This document shows, in pieces, positions 13,273 through 25,473 of a stretch of 64,000 nt of DNA. The translations under genes and the position numbers were made by a program. The stretch is from Isoetes taiwanensis (Eukaryota > Streptophyta > Lycopodiopsida > Isoetales > Isoetaceae): assembly GCA_021234155.1 (NCBI GenBank), contig JAJEKV010000035.1, positions 5,348,224 to 5,412,223 of the forward strand. The letters are read 5' to 3'. Every line of letters starts with the position of its first letter. Positions within the stretch are counted from its first letter, which is position 1. The notes under the pieces are model-generated. The model worked only from the letters and a program-made list of their open reading frames with translations, was not told the origin of the DNA and searched no databases.

Positions 13273-13429
13273 TCATGCGCCTCTAACTTGCTGATATAGC
13301 ATAGGGAGGAAAATCCAGCTCTTTCCGAACCTAATGATAGACTTACTCGATTCATATTTTCATTTTCACGCGTGTGACAAATCTACAACTTTTTTTTCCC
13401 CGTGACAAAACTTATTGTTTCTAACATGC

Positions 13430-14115
13430 GATGTGTGCCAATGAGTTTGCAAAATGTGGTGATGATGTGGCAGAAGTGGCATGATGATTCGGAAAGTGTT
13501 ATTTTTGCAATTTCCATGAGACGCCTAGGAAATAACAAAATCTGCAAAGGGTGACATGGAATATGATGATGTGGCACTCCAAATGGTGACATGTCATGCC
13601 AAGTAAGCAAGGCCAACCAAAAATAAAGTACGACCTTGGTTTTTGATGGGGTGATGTGGCATGTTTGGGCGACATGGCAAGATATGCATGATGTGGACAT
13701 GATGGCCAAGCATTTTGCAAGAAATTGGACAACTTTTAACGTTTCATGAAGGATTTAGCAAGGGAATTTAGGGACACTGAACCCAACCTACGTATCTCAC
13801 TTAAAAAAACCCTTTTGTCCAAAATATTAGCCTAGCCATTTCCTATGTAAAAAAAATCATTTGAAAGAGCCTAATGGCATGTTTGAGGCATAGTGTCTAG
13901 TCATTTTCTATTTAAAGTGCATGAAATGCTTAGTCATCATGTGACATGGCACACCATCCAAAGAAATGCCATGTCACCATCGAAAATATGCCTTCCTAAA
14001 AAGTTGCCAAGTTGTCTATGCACATTTTCATTTTTCCACCCCTTCATATTTTGCCACCTCACCAGTCATATTTGCCACCTCACCATACCCATGCCATGCC
14101 ATCTCTTTTGATTTT
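13430..14115. repeat. GTGGCAT/ATGCCAC-rich repetitive stretch
   Basis: Many copies of GATGTGGCA and GACATGGCA occur in the left half, and of TGCCACCTCACC and ATGCCATG in the right half, with apparent inversion around 13800. Open frames here are composition artefacts. Confidence 0.45.
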
Positions 14116-14138
14116 TGCATATAGTCACTTTCCGAAGA

Positions 14139-14296
14139 AACAACATTCAATGATGGTATATTCATCCTGCATCCTTTAAAATTGTAGGCACCTCCTTCCG
14201 TGAGAAGGAAAGACAGAAGAAACAATATTCAATGATGGTATATTCATCCTGCATCCTTTAAAATTGTAGGCACCTGCTTCCGTGAGAAGGAAAGCA
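14139..14296. repeat. tandem duplication, about 79-bp unit, 2 copies
   Basis: ATTCAATGATGGTATATTCA, then TCCTGCATCC, TTGTAGGCACCT and CCGTGAGAAGGAAAG, occur twice head to tail with very few differences. Confidence 0.9.
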
Positions 14297-14564
14297 TATG
14301 CCCAAATGATTCCAAGACCCAACGGTACCTGTTTCCCAGATGTTTGGTGTCAATATCAGAATACCTTTATGTATCAGATGTTATCCCATCATTTGCAACT
14401 TGAAAAAAGATTAATCCCTTAAGATGTGGCTTACTGCATATATTTGGAATATACGATGACCAAAGACAGCAATCTTTTTTCTGGGATATTGCAGGTGAAT
14501 AACTAATAAGTTAAAGTTGTAAACAAGTAGCAGATAAGAAACAAATGCTTGCCACTATACCAGT

Positions 14565-14840
14565 GCAAAGAATAAGACAACAAGAATTTGAGGGATGCCA
14601 ATCTGTACACACATCCCAACAACAGGAAAGCCATAGGTAAAGAAGGCAAGACCAATCACGCAATGGCTCGGTGAAACCACAACCGGGTTGATGACTCTGC
14701 AACCACAATTTTTTTCATAAATTCAATGAATTCTCCTTTAAAATGCATATGAGATTTCACCTTTTTAGCAACTATACCTGAGCAGGATTGACATGAGACC
14801 ACTATATCCCACAATAACTTGAAAGACTGAAGAAATTACA
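14565..14840 (-). pseudogene. nucleobase-ascorbate transporter (NAT) gene fragment, two exons
   Basis: The minus strand encodes two adjacent pieces of a NAT/NCS2-family membrane transporter. Exon A (about 14840-14778) reads FQVIVGYSGLMSILLR. Exon B (14696 to about 14565) starts VINPVVVSP and continues IGLAFFTYGFPVVGMCVQIG and PQILVVLFFAL, matching the family's conserved membrane region. Between them is an intact 81-bp intron (14777-14697) with GT at the donor and CAG at the acceptor, and the reading phase is kept across it. Nothing else of the roughly 500-residue transporter is present nearby. This is a genomic gene fragment and not a processed copy, probably moved by a transposon, although I could not find that carrier's ends. 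Confidence 0.8.
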
Positions 14841-14849
14841 TTTAATGGA

Positions 14850-17077
14850 CTAGTAGCAATCGAAGTAGTGGCAGTAAAGGGAAGGCTTTATGCCCATATA
14901 TGTATGGGCTCGGGTGGATGTCGTTCTAGCTGCCATGATTCAGGCCTTCGGCATCGCCTCTTTCTTTTAGGTATGTTGCTTCTTAAAGATACTTGCCTCA
15001 TAGGCTGTGAGTATCATTAGAAATTTATGAAGAAGTTTTGAGTGGGATAACTTGATATGAAAGAACAACATGTCATTTCAAGTCGGCAATGCCTAAATTA
15101 TCATAGCACCTTCAAAACTGAATTCAAGACCTCAACATAGCATTTTAACACCTGAGGTTTTGTGGCAATTTTAATATACATGTTTTCACGGTTGGCTAGC
15201 ATTTTCAACATATAAGTATGTTGTACATCATCATGGTACTACCCATTCCTTTACTTCAAGGCAATTAGAAAGGCATGGGTTGCTCTTAAAGCCACAAAAA
15301 CGTCTCCATGGTGAGAAACCACATTGAAGGTTTTGGGTCAATTTCATTGTATATGTTTTCGTGTTAGGCAAAGAGGAGTTCTAGCGCAAAAGTAAGTTGT
15401 ACATCATGGTACAACATTTAGGTGATCTGCCATATTATGCACCATGTTGAGCACATAAGATCATTTTTTCATCTACTTTTGCAATCAAATATGTGTGGGA
15501 ACACACTTGGTGGCATATTTTTGCGTAACACTTCATTTATTACATCTCTACTATGGAGTCAAATGGCCCTATACAAATCAATAACATACTTCACATGATG
15601 CTTCGAGGACTCTTCTACATAAGAAAGTCGGATCTGCAACAAAACATTGACGAAGGTGAAAAAGAAATGATGAAACATTGATGAAGGTGAAAAAATGATG
15701 AAGCTAAGAAAAACGGCTCCAAAACTTCCATTTTGCAGATGAACGTCATCACAACTTCAATATGATAACTTATTTGACATCTAATGGGTCGTCCAATATG
15801 TCACCAACCTATTGGCATTTTATGAGGTGAGCTAGCAGGGTGAGCGCTTATTAGGACAACAAAGAGTTGGCACTTTACGAGGTAGGCTAGAGATGTCATC
15901 AGTTAGCAAATAGTTTATGCCAGGATTTTATCTCAGTAATGTTACTAATATTATAGCATGTACAAGCTTTTGTATACTGTATATTAAAGTTTGCAAAATA
16001 CTATAAGGTTTGAAAGAATGTACTTAATGGTATTAATTTTATACATGCATTGTAAATATGTTTTTGGGGCTCTCGCTGCCCTACGTAACCCCCCGTGTGA
16101 ATATGCACCCAAACCAAAGGGGGTTTAAGGGGGATTTTAATTTAAATGTGTTAAATGCAATGGTTTATGTTAATAATGTTAATGGTGTTGTGTGTTGATT
16201 GTTATGTTAAAAAAAAATTTGGGCCCTTCGGGCCCTAACTAAAGCAACAAACATAGGTAAACTTTATGGGCCTAAATATTAATTATTAAAAAGCACAATA
16301 ACAGACAAACAAATTATTTCCCTAATGGTTGTTTCCAGAAGCACATAATGGTTGTTTCCCGAAGCACATAATCTGTAACATCTGGTGCAAGATCTCCAAC
16401 AAATATGGAATGATCCGGACCGGAATCACCACGCAATCACCACGCCTGTCCCATATGCCAAAAGATGTGGCCATTTTGATGGCTTGATATGCCGAGGAAT
16501 TAGTGCGCATCTATCTTTCGATCGCCAAGAACTACGAGATTTTGTATATAGTGCTTGGAAATATCACGTCCAGAATAACAATCAACCTTGTTAATTTGGA
16601 ATTTTCCGGTTTGGCTAAAAATATTTTTGGAATTTTTCTTATGTCGATTTCCTAAGATTATGGGGTTTCTGACCTCCGAAAAAACTTCCCGATTATCCAA
16701 ATATCGTAGAATTTTTCTATATGATTTTCGCTTCTTGGATTTCTCTCCATAATCCTGTCGACAGGGCATGCATGCATCTCGGTGGCACCTATGAGGATAT
16801 ATTCAAAGGCAAGGGAGCACATGAAGAATTTTCTTTCATTACACGGGGAATTTTTGGTTCTTTTCTTTTGGCGATATAGGCTTCCATGTTGACCGGATGC
16901 AAGACACTGAGAGCATGTCTAGAAGCGAGGCTATCATATTTGGCATTACAAGCCGTTACTCCAGGAGCTTAGATGCTTATTGGGCAAGCCAGTTACAAGG
17001 TATGCATCCGACAAAACCTATCTTTAATAGAGGTATGTTTCAGCATTTGTGCTAGCAGAGCTTTAGAGTACTCTTAA
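14850..17077. other. intergenic
   Basis: No gene recognised. A GGGCCC-TTC-GGGCCC mini-hairpin is at 16222-16236. Near 16590-16700 is a poly-T/CCGG-containing repeat related to 2985-3070. Other sequence is AT-rich and featureless. Confidence 0.4.
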
Positions 17078-17436
17078 GATCCTTTAAAACTTAGAATGCC
17101 AACAAATAACGGTGGGCCATTTTCATGCAAGACTGAAGTGCAGCAAATAGCAAAATTGCTTTTTTGAATTTTTATTTGTTCTTTGTCCTTATCTGTTTTG
17201 TTTCTATTTGAAAGTCCAAAGGCTCATCAATAAGGTGGCCACAAAATGTTAAGATCCTTTTAAGCTTAGAATACCAACAAATAATGGTGGGCCATTGTCA
17301 TGCAAGACTGAAGTGCAGCAAATAGCAAAGATGCTTTTTTAATTTCAAGCTTGAAACCATTTATATTTGCTTTGTCCTTATCTATTTTGTTTCTGTTTGA
17401 AGGTGCAGTGGCTCATCAATAAGGTGGCCACAAAAC
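17078..17436. repeat. tandem duplication, about 173-bp unit, 2 copies
   Basis: AAGATCCTTTTAA or AAGATCCTTTAAA starts each unit, followed by GGTGGGCCATT, TGCAAGACTGAAGTGCAGCA and CTCATCAATAAGGTGGCCAC. The second copy has a small insertion. Confidence 0.9.
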
Positions 17437-20400
17437 TATTCGACAGTGATATACTATTAGGTTTGCTCTACAATATCTATTCTTACAGTTCATGCTTTGT
17501 TGTATTCCTATTTTTTTAAAACATATTGTGCTTTTGTAACAGGCATCATTTGAGATATCATTTGGGCTCAAGATGGTGGTAATCCTTTGTTGCTCTGCAT
17601 TTAGATATAATGCTTTCATTTGGGTTGGAATTGTTGATAATCAATTGTCGCTATGCATTTAGATATGAATGCTCTGGCTTTGTTGAAAATATAATGGTAG
17701 ATCTTTATTCTCCAAATGTATAATTTTTGCTTTCTAATGTAAGATTACCTTATTCTATTGTATTTTGTTATAGAATCAGAATATGCGTGCTAAAACTCTA
17801 TGTTGTTGCTACATTCTTTTCAAGCATTATATGCCTAATAGAGACTGTGTAAGGCCACATACCTCAAGTTAAGCTGGTATGTCCTAGAAGAATGCTCTTG
17901 GCCATACATTCAACATGAATGTTATGTGGAATTTAGTTGCTGCCACATGCATACCTACCAGCTCTATTTTATAATCTATCTAATAAGGTAGTTATCATTA
18001 TACATCCAACTATTAGAAGTTGCAAGTCCACCTGAGGATGATGCAGCCAAGTGCATATGGCTTCTATATCTGGCTTCTATAGCTGCGATGGTGGACATGT
18101 CGTTTAACTGTATTACATTCCTTCCAGGCCTAGATTTCCCCATGCCTTTCATGTGCAATTCATTTTATTTGACATGTTGCATGCTTTAGCAGTTCCCAAT
18201 TTTCTAATTGTTTTGTGCAATTTTGTTATATACAGAAGTGATAAAGTAACATACTTACGCATTTTTTACTATTTATGATAACCATCAAAATTCTGGAGAA
18301 ACTTCCAATAGTGAGCCATTCTATACGTGATCCATATGCCATGTTGTACTGCATTTTGTTGAACTTCCTAGGATGCTGTGTAGAAACATTCAAAAGCACA
18401 TAGCATATTTTCAGCATCAAAAGCTACGATTTTTCTTGCGGTTTGAGGATACAAAAGGGAGCTACTACATGAATCTTTCAGGCATTTTAGGTAAAACAGA
18501 AGTTGCATGCTATTTACCAGCAAGGTAGAATATATTCATGCCATCCACTTCATCAGACTAATCACAGGTCACATTTTATAGTTCCATAAATTCCTTTTGT
18601 CTCCATACTCCATATCAAGTTTGTTTCACTTATTAAATAACATGTTCAATTCTACTTTAAGATGTTCCCAGCTCTCTAGCTTCTGATAGAGAACAATCTT
18701 CATGCTCAAGCTTTGTGAATGCTCAAGCTTTGTGAATGCTGGGTTCTCTCATATGATTTTCTTTTATGTTATAGATATTAGGACATGTACTTTTGCTGAA
18801 AGCAGATACTATGAGGAGAGATGGCATAACTTATTTGAAACACATACTATATGTGTACATCTGGCATGTTGAAGCCTCCAAGAGCTAACAAGAATATCAG
18901 ACCCTATATCCAATGTAGCCACACCCTGGTCTATTTCAAATTTGTTTTGCAATGTAGAATGGGGGCATCTCTGTGTGGTGCTAAATTTTGCAGGTAGATA
19001 GCAGGTAGATTTCTTTAAATTAACTTATCTTATATCATTTGCAAAAGGTAGTTGCTGAGGTAAATGGGTAGGATCATTCTCTACCCATAAAATCATCGTT
19101 GCCATTGCAAAAGTTCCAGTTAACAAGGTACATTTCTATGTTTCAACTTTGATACGACCATGTTTGTGGTTCTGGTCTGCTCATGAGCTACGCTTCATGG
19201 CTACAATATGATTAGTTAAACATCTCATGTGATGATTTCCAGACCAGATGGCATGATTGCACTCTATGATTCCTTCGAGAGGGATAAGTCTGTGGTCTTT
19301 TATATGCATGCTTACTACATTTTTCACTTGCAGGTGAGGCTGATTAAATTCAAATGTAAGTAATATCTTCAAGTTTGTTAGAATTAAGACCAATCTCATA
19401 TTGGCTCTCTTAGAGATTAATCTCATACATGTGAGGACCCAATGAATGGTGAACTTGCATATTACTAATGTTTTTGCTGTCATAGGTGTTGATTTTATCT
19501 TGACACAAACCAGAACTTCGGAGGTATATATCTCCAACAGTCACATACATGCAAGCCAGTTAGTGAGCAGCCAGTTCATGAGCATCCATAAGCTTAAGCA
19601 GTTGCAACCTGTTATTTGGCGTTTCATTATCCACTGCATCGAATTAATTCAGGCAAGAAATAGATCAATATGGTATATGTTCTCCTTCTATATTGTTTGT
19701 CGCTGCTCTATCACTAATATGTTATGTTTGCAACATGATTGGGCAACGAACTAAAATATCTTGAGAAGATACAGGTACGCATGTGGCTTTAAACACGTAC
19801 GGTGACTATTAAAAGATAGATTCTATCACTGTTACCTCTCATATGTTTGTTTGTTCCTAAGTGGTATTTGCTCGGGAAGTATTTGAGTTGTCTACTTTTT
19901 TTTGTAGTGGACAACATATTGTGGAGGATTTAATTGGTCAAGGCTTTTGTACTATTTACTGTTTGTCTTCACTTTCATTTGTGTGCATGGTGCAGATTGT
20001 AAGCTTCAAATTCAATGTTATGCTCATGAGTACCCAAAAAGGGGTGATTGTTTATGGCTTATATAAATTAGATTTATTAACTAAAACTTTTTCATCTATT
20101 CATGGAAAAAGTAGAGGTACTTTGAAATAAGATTTCTGACAAAGTAGTTAAATGTATGAGAAGAAGTCAATGAAAGGAAGGGCTGTTTTTAGTTCCAGTT
20201 GTCAATTCCAAAGGATCTAACTTGCACTTCCGGGAACTTCAGAGGGCACTTCAGATATAGAGATGCTTCAGGGACAAGGGACAGGGATCAGGTCTTATAT
20301 CAATCATATCTATCTATCTATCAATCATATTCAAGAGATTTCTAAACTAAATCTTTATAATGGCACTCCAATCTAGAAACAACTTCCTATGGTGTGATAC

Positions 20401-20549
20401 AGATCTGCAAAAATTCTAGAAGTAGCTTTGCATTGACTTTATCAATCAAGTAGATAAAGGAGTGGAAGGTGAGCGGTTACTAACTGGAAAAGGACCAATA
20501 GTACATGTTGACTATATATTGCAATAATCATGTTTTAGTTAGCAAAAGA
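17437..20549. other. intergenic AT-rich DNA
   Basis: No gene recognised on either strand; open frames are short and low in information. A short (ATCT)n tract is at about 20305-20325. Confidence 0.4.
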
Positions 20550-20745
20550 TTCACAATGTTAGCATGTCCAAACCACTAGCACTGAGTTTTGACCAACTTC
20601 TCCAATCATATGCTGCAAAAACTCACAATTAAATGTGCAACCAAGGTTCACAATGTTAGCATGTCGAAACTACTAGCACTGAGTTTTAACCAATTTCTTC
20701 AATCTTATGTTGCGAAAACTCACAATTAAATGTCCAATCAAGCTT
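20550..20745. repeat. tandem duplication, about 97-bp unit, 2 copies
   Basis: TTCACAATGTTAGCATGTC, CACTGAGTTTT and ACTCACAATTAAATGT recur at a 97-bp offset with moderate divergence. Confidence 0.85.
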
Positions 20746-20850
20746 TGCCGGTAAATTATTGCTTCAACTATTTATGTGATGTGAATGTGCAGTAATTGCA
20801 AAGTAGTACGCGGATTGCACGTAGCTTTTCAGGTCTATGTCTAATAACTA

Positions 20851-20940
20851 TTCAAGTTTGTTGCTTCAATGATTTGTTAGTCTACTCACAAACATGTTCA
20901 AGTTTGTTGCTTCAATGATTTGTTAGTCTACTCACAAACA
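20851..20940. repeat. tandem duplication, 46-bp unit, 2 copies
   Basis: TTCAAGTTTGTTGCTTCAAT, followed by GATTTGTTAGTCTACTCAC, is repeated exactly, so the duplication is recent. Confidence 0.9.
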
Positions 20941-21225
20941 TTAACGCACACCTTAACAAAATACATTATTAGCACTAGACAAAAGAATCGAAAATGGTAA
21001 GCAACACAAGGAGAACAAACAATACATATATATAAACTCATGTTTCCCCATTGAAAACCACATGCTATTTATACGAGGGGTGATTAATAAAATACCCATC
21101 CACAATTTTAATTGATCCATGAAATATGAATGAAGTGGTATATATTTTATCAAACCATTTACTCCTACTATATATTTTAAGACAAATTGCCCAAAGCCTC
21201 ATTTCGAGTTCATATGGACCTAAAG

Positions 21226-21251
21226 CCCGGCAACGCCGGGTACATAACTAG
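21226..21251 (+). mobile_element. Helitron 3' terminus (1)
   Basis: A 6-bp stem CCCGGC-AAC-GCCGGG is followed by 7 nt and then CTAG, with T as the next host base. This is the usual Helitron 3' end (hairpin, short spacer, CTRR, insertion between A and T). The element would extend to the left; its 5' TC end was not located and no Rep/helicase gene is seen. Confidence 0.7.
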
Positions 21252-21279
21252 TATTGCATAAATCCGAATTACAGTCAGA

Positions 21280-21724
21280 ATATTGTACACTCTGGAAGCT
21301 GGTATTGCTTCCTTAAAACCAATCCCTTCAAACAAACCAGCCCATATTACTGCAAAGACTATGAACATATATGTTACCACTCCATCAACAGATAAATATG
21401 AAAACAATTGCAGGTCGCGGATAAGAACTGTTGGTAAGATAAAAAAGAATTGCTATAATAGACAACAGTTGGGAAGGCCCAAGATTTATCCATGATGTAT
21501 TGAGAGCAGCTGCAGGAAATAGCTTGGCTAAATTATCTCCCATAGATATCGTGTAACCAACAAGGACTGCACAAATTTCCACGTACAAGAAGCATGTAAC
21601 TGTAGCTCGACCCTTCCAAGTTTATATGCTGTGTAGCAAAACGTTAATGCAAAAAATAAGAGAATGCCGAGGCCAAGCCAGCCACCCTGTTGGAGTGCAA
21701 AAGGGGCTGAGAGCATCCCAATAC
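21280..21724 (-). pseudogene. vacuolar amino-acid transporter (AVT-like) gene fragment
   Basis: Minus-strand pieces of an AAAP-family amino-acid transporter of the AVT type. It begins after a splice-acceptor-like TTGGCAG with GIGMLSAPFALQQGGWLG (transmembrane segment 1). It continues in a second frame with YVEICAVLVGYTISMGDNLA. It ends in a third frame with RDLQLFSYLSVDGVV, then IVFAVIWAGLFEGIG. Frameshifts and a deletion after transmembrane segment 1 break the frame, and the rest of the roughly 400-550-residue protein is missing. It lies in the same orientation as the neighbouring acetyltransferase and tubulin fragments and between two Helitron-type 3' ends, which fits transposon capture. 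Confidence 0.8.
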
Positions 21725-21971
21725 CTGCCAATACACAGCGATTAACCATGGTCAGGCAACATGGAACCATGGTTGGCAACATGGACGGATCTTGCTTTGT
21801 ATTTTTACATTGCCAGTTTCAAGTCCAGAAAAGTAGCATCTTTTGCTTCTGCACGACAGACCAAATGCTTCCAAACAAAGATTTCATCCTACATTTCCCC
21901 GGGTAAAATGAAACCAGTAAGTTGCACAATCAGATGACAATCTAACAAGCATCAAGGTTAGAAGAGAAGCA

Positions 21972-22093
21972 TACCCGTTTGTAAAGTGCATCCAATGCTT
22001 TAGTATTGATAGCGTACCCAACCCTGAATGTGGGAACTGAAAGGCTTTCCACCATATTTCGAGCCACTGCAGCTTGCATGGCAGTGAAAGGGA
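21972..22093 (-). pseudogene. plastid pyruvate dehydrogenase E2 (dihydrolipoyl acetyltransferase) exon fragment
   Basis: The minus strand encodes FTAMQAAVARNMVESLSVPT followed by FRVGYAINTKALDALYK. This closely resembles the start of the catalytic domain of the chloroplast E2 subunit, which transfers acetyl groups to CoA in plastid acetyl-CoA synthesis. A GT donor-like site follows directly, so this is one exon cut from a gene. The remaining catalytic domain and the lipoyl domain are absent. It abuts the tubulin fragment with no spacer. Confidence 0.75.
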
Positions 22094-22588
22094 AGTTGGG
22101 GTAACAAGTTTCAGGGTTCTGAAGCAGATGTCGTAAAGGGCACCATGCACTCGTCTGCATTCTCGACCAGCTGGTGGACACAAAGAGTGGCATTGTATGA
22201 CTCTACCACTGTGTCGGAGACTTTAGGTGATGGAAACACAGAAAATGTAAGCATCATTCTGTCAGGGTATTCTTCACGGATCTTTGAAATAAGCAGTGTT
22301 CCCATGCCAGAGCCTGTTCCACCGCCAAGAGAATGGCAAACTTGAAAACCTTGCAAGCAATCGCAATTTTCGGCTTCCTTTCGTACCACATGAAGAACAG
22401 AATCAATTAACTCAGCGCCTTCCATATAATGCCCTTTGCCCAGTACTGGGCTCCAAATCCATAAGAACAGCACCATATCTACCACCACTGGCTCATCGTA
22501 TACAACCTCTCAAAACTTGGCATCGATTTGATTACCGCACTGGCTGCCCTGGATATGAAGGATCTCTCTCATTTTGGGCACCGCTATG
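22094..22588 (-). pseudogene. beta-tubulin gene fragment with internal deletions
   Basis: The minus strand starts with MREILHIQGSQCGNQIDAKF, the beta-tubulin N-terminus, followed by a stop where Trp is expected. After a deletion it resumes at the conserved LMDLEP region and then runs through [15 protein letters not shown]. The GTP-binding loop [10 protein letters not shown] is present, followed by [19 protein letters not shown] and [12 protein letters not shown] short deletion shifts the frame before [15 protein letters not shown], where homology stops. It is missing most of residues 30-125 and everything after about 220. Not functional. Confidence 0.9.
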
Positions 22589-23576
22589 CATGTCTCCAAG
22601 GGCCTGCCATCATCGATTCTACAAACCCTAAACGTGCCCTAATTAGAATTTCATGAATAAGGGCTTTCATTATAAGCCCTTGGATAATTTTGAATTAAAA
22701 GAGGGTTTTATTTGTAAGCCCTCTGATCTTAACCATTGAGGAGGATGAAACAAAAATTGCACAAATTGCATGCAAAAATTTGGTGCACTCTAGATGTACT
22801 GATTAGTATGCCTCGTGCAATACGCCCATGAAATCATATGAAAACCATGCCAAAAAGCGTATAAAATCACAAAAAAACCCCCCTGTTATAATGCTACATA
22901 TTTGAAAGAAGTTTCATGACCATAATGCATTTTAATGGATGGCAATTGCATGCTTCTACATCTAAAGTGTTTCTTTCTGTTGGATGGCAATTACATGCAC
23001 AAAAGCTCGATCCTCTACACATATTGCACTCTAGAAAGTTTTTGTCGCATGTAATTCTTCCATGTTCATGTAAATAATCACTCACAAATCTCTCTTTGCA
23101 AACCAGAGAACATGGAGTACTCTATGCATGCGTGCTTCAAACATTCTATGCAAGCATCTCTTCCACCTTCATAAAATGCAGTCTATCTCTCACCCAATAA
23201 TCATTGCAAGTATAGACAACCACCACTGCACTATAAAGATCGATAGGTAGATAGCTAGATAGAACACAATTGAAGACAAGCAATATAACGTGTAACAATT
23301 AAATATTGTTGTTCCTTTAAATGATTAGTACAACAATCCAATATAATATCACAACATGACTTGGAAAGTGGGGACACATTTCACAATTACAAGTAATTCC
23401 GCTAAACGAATAATGCAGCTCAGGACTTCTACCTTTCCATTTTAGAATATTAGTGTTCCAAACTCATAATTTCATAGATCTTTTTTAATGCATTTGTCAC
23501 GATGTAGATCAACAAAACCTAAAGCTAAGAGACTCTTGGTTTCAATAAAACAACCACCTCTTCAAATTATTACTAC
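22589..23576. other. putative Helitron interior, no gene recognised
   Basis: AT-rich filler between the captured gene fragments and the second Helitron-type 3' end. No Rep or helicase motifs are seen. A short GATA-type tract is near 23241-23260. Confidence 0.4.
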
Positions 23577-23604
23577 GCCCGGCAACGCCGGGCACCATAT
23601 CTAG
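23577..23604 (+). mobile_element. Helitron 3' terminus (2)
   Basis: A 7-bp stem GCCCGGC-AAC-GCCGGGC is followed by 7 nt and then CTAG, with T as the next base. It is nearly identical to the terminus at 21226-21251, so the two belong to one family. The element extends left and may include the gene-fragment chimera at 21280-22588. Confidence 0.75.
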
Positions 23605-24702
23605 TGCTCATTAAGATTGGATAATACCACTATAAAATACCATAAAAAAAAACTCGACCATAGACCATGTTAGCGACTACATTACAAAGATCGACCAACA
23701 AAACCATGTAAAAAACCATTAAGAAGTTTAGAATCATATTACCCTAGGAAATTAGATGTAAAACCATGTACTAACCATGTCTTCCTTAACAAAAAACCAC
23801 TAGCATTCTTTCTCAACAGGAAAGTGAAAAAGTCAACCACCAAACCATGTTAAAAGCCACTAACAATTTGGCAACTCATGTTAGCCTAAAAAATTACGAT
23901 GAAAAACCTCAAATAAAAAGACATTGTTAAACTATGTCTAGAAACATTATAGTATTTCCAGTAGATAGATAGATAGATAGAAACCACTAACATTTTGGCA
24001 AGCCGTGCTTGCTTAAAGAATCCAAATGAAAAATCACAAATAAAAGGACTTTGTTAAACCATATATATGAACATTGAAGTATTGCCAGTTAAAACCACTC
24101 CCAAAACCATCTACATGTATAAAAAAACTATTAAGCATTACTTTCTTACTCTCAATATTGCAAGTTGCATAATTAACCACTATGACATGCCAAACTCGTA
24201 GCAAAGACCTGGATAAAAACATTCATCAGTCTCAATTAACCACATAAGAGTATAAACTAGCATGCAAAACCATAGTTCCATTCTAAAAACCACTATAATA
24301 GGTGGATTTTATTAAGGAAAATTATTTTTGCATGGAAAACCACTATCATAGTGGTTTTGTAGTGGTTATCTATGATAGTTAAATCTTTGGGTGCCTTGTG
24401 ATGCCCAGCCAACTCACATTTCGAGCCCTGTTGCGAGAGTGGTGGAGTAAACCTCATATGCGCATACCCTTCCTAGCCCACGTCTGGCGCTGCAGGACCC
24501 CTTACCATGGAGTCACAAGAGTTGATGCACAACCTCATCAGGAAGCTATGCATGTGAGGAAGACATGTTCGGTATCACAGAGCACAAGAATACCACAGAG
24601 AAACACAAATGAACATCAGCATGCTGGAGCAACCTAGGCCACCGAACCTAGAAGCCCGACGACGGAGGATCCAAGAGATAACAAAATACCAAGATAACAA
24701 TG
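23605..24702. repeat. AACCA-rich decayed repeat and spacer
   Basis: From 23640 to 24360 the words AAACCATG, AACCACTA and AAACCACT recur at irregular spacing. It includes a (GATA)n tract at 23962-23980 and ends in a hairpin AACCACTATCATAGTGGTT. From 24390 to 24702 there is GC-richer sequence without a recognised gene. Confidence 0.5.
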
Positions 24703-25473
24703 GGACAATAGAATAGAATAGAATAGATTTTTAGCGTCCACGGAGACCAATTGGCCTATGGGACCCAAACAAAAAGAGAGCAAAGAAGCGACATCGACAG
24801 AGGGAAAAACTTAGCGAGAATAAGTATCTTTGGCACTGCCATACAATTGTATAGGACAGCTTCAATACCGGCCCCATAGGACACAAATGAGTCCGTGCAT
24901 CCATAACCTCCTCGGAGGTATGACCCCAACAAACCCATCGACGTAAATAATCCAATAATCGATGCAACGGCTGGCCAGCACTAGTAATCGAACATATCGC
25001 CTTCTTGGATATGGGCAAATCTTTGGCGCACTGGAGGGCATGACATTCATCCTCAATGGCGCCCCGGTGGCAACATCGGCGTAGCCTTTGCTCGTGCTTC
25101 CCGAGCCCAACGCCCTGTTTTAATGCGGGAGGCGATGTGCACCCGTCGCGAATGGAAGCTATAAGTCTGGCGCTTCTTCATGGGCGCCTAGGTGTACAAG
25201 TATCGGTGTGGACCTCTTGTGAGCCTAGGATTGACTTGTCGCTAATAGTGTGCCCGCCTTAACGCGGCGCCGAGCATCCGTATCCCGTGAGCTTGGCGGC
25301 GAAAGTAGCATCTAGGTACGCCTTAAGTGCCTTGCGATCTTTCTTTTTGTCCCGACCGACGGGACTGTCTGTTTTACTGCGCCCAGCGGAGAACCACGAG
25401 CTTGCTTGTCTTTCCAGCAGATTTTGGCGTTGGGGACCCATCACCGTAATAAAACAAGGTGGGGCAAGCGGTA

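Noticed and set aside
13383-13732. Coding regions on the minus strand (up to 108 codons)
   Set aside because: Translations consist of low-complexity Cys/His/Met words caused by GTGGCAT-type repeats.
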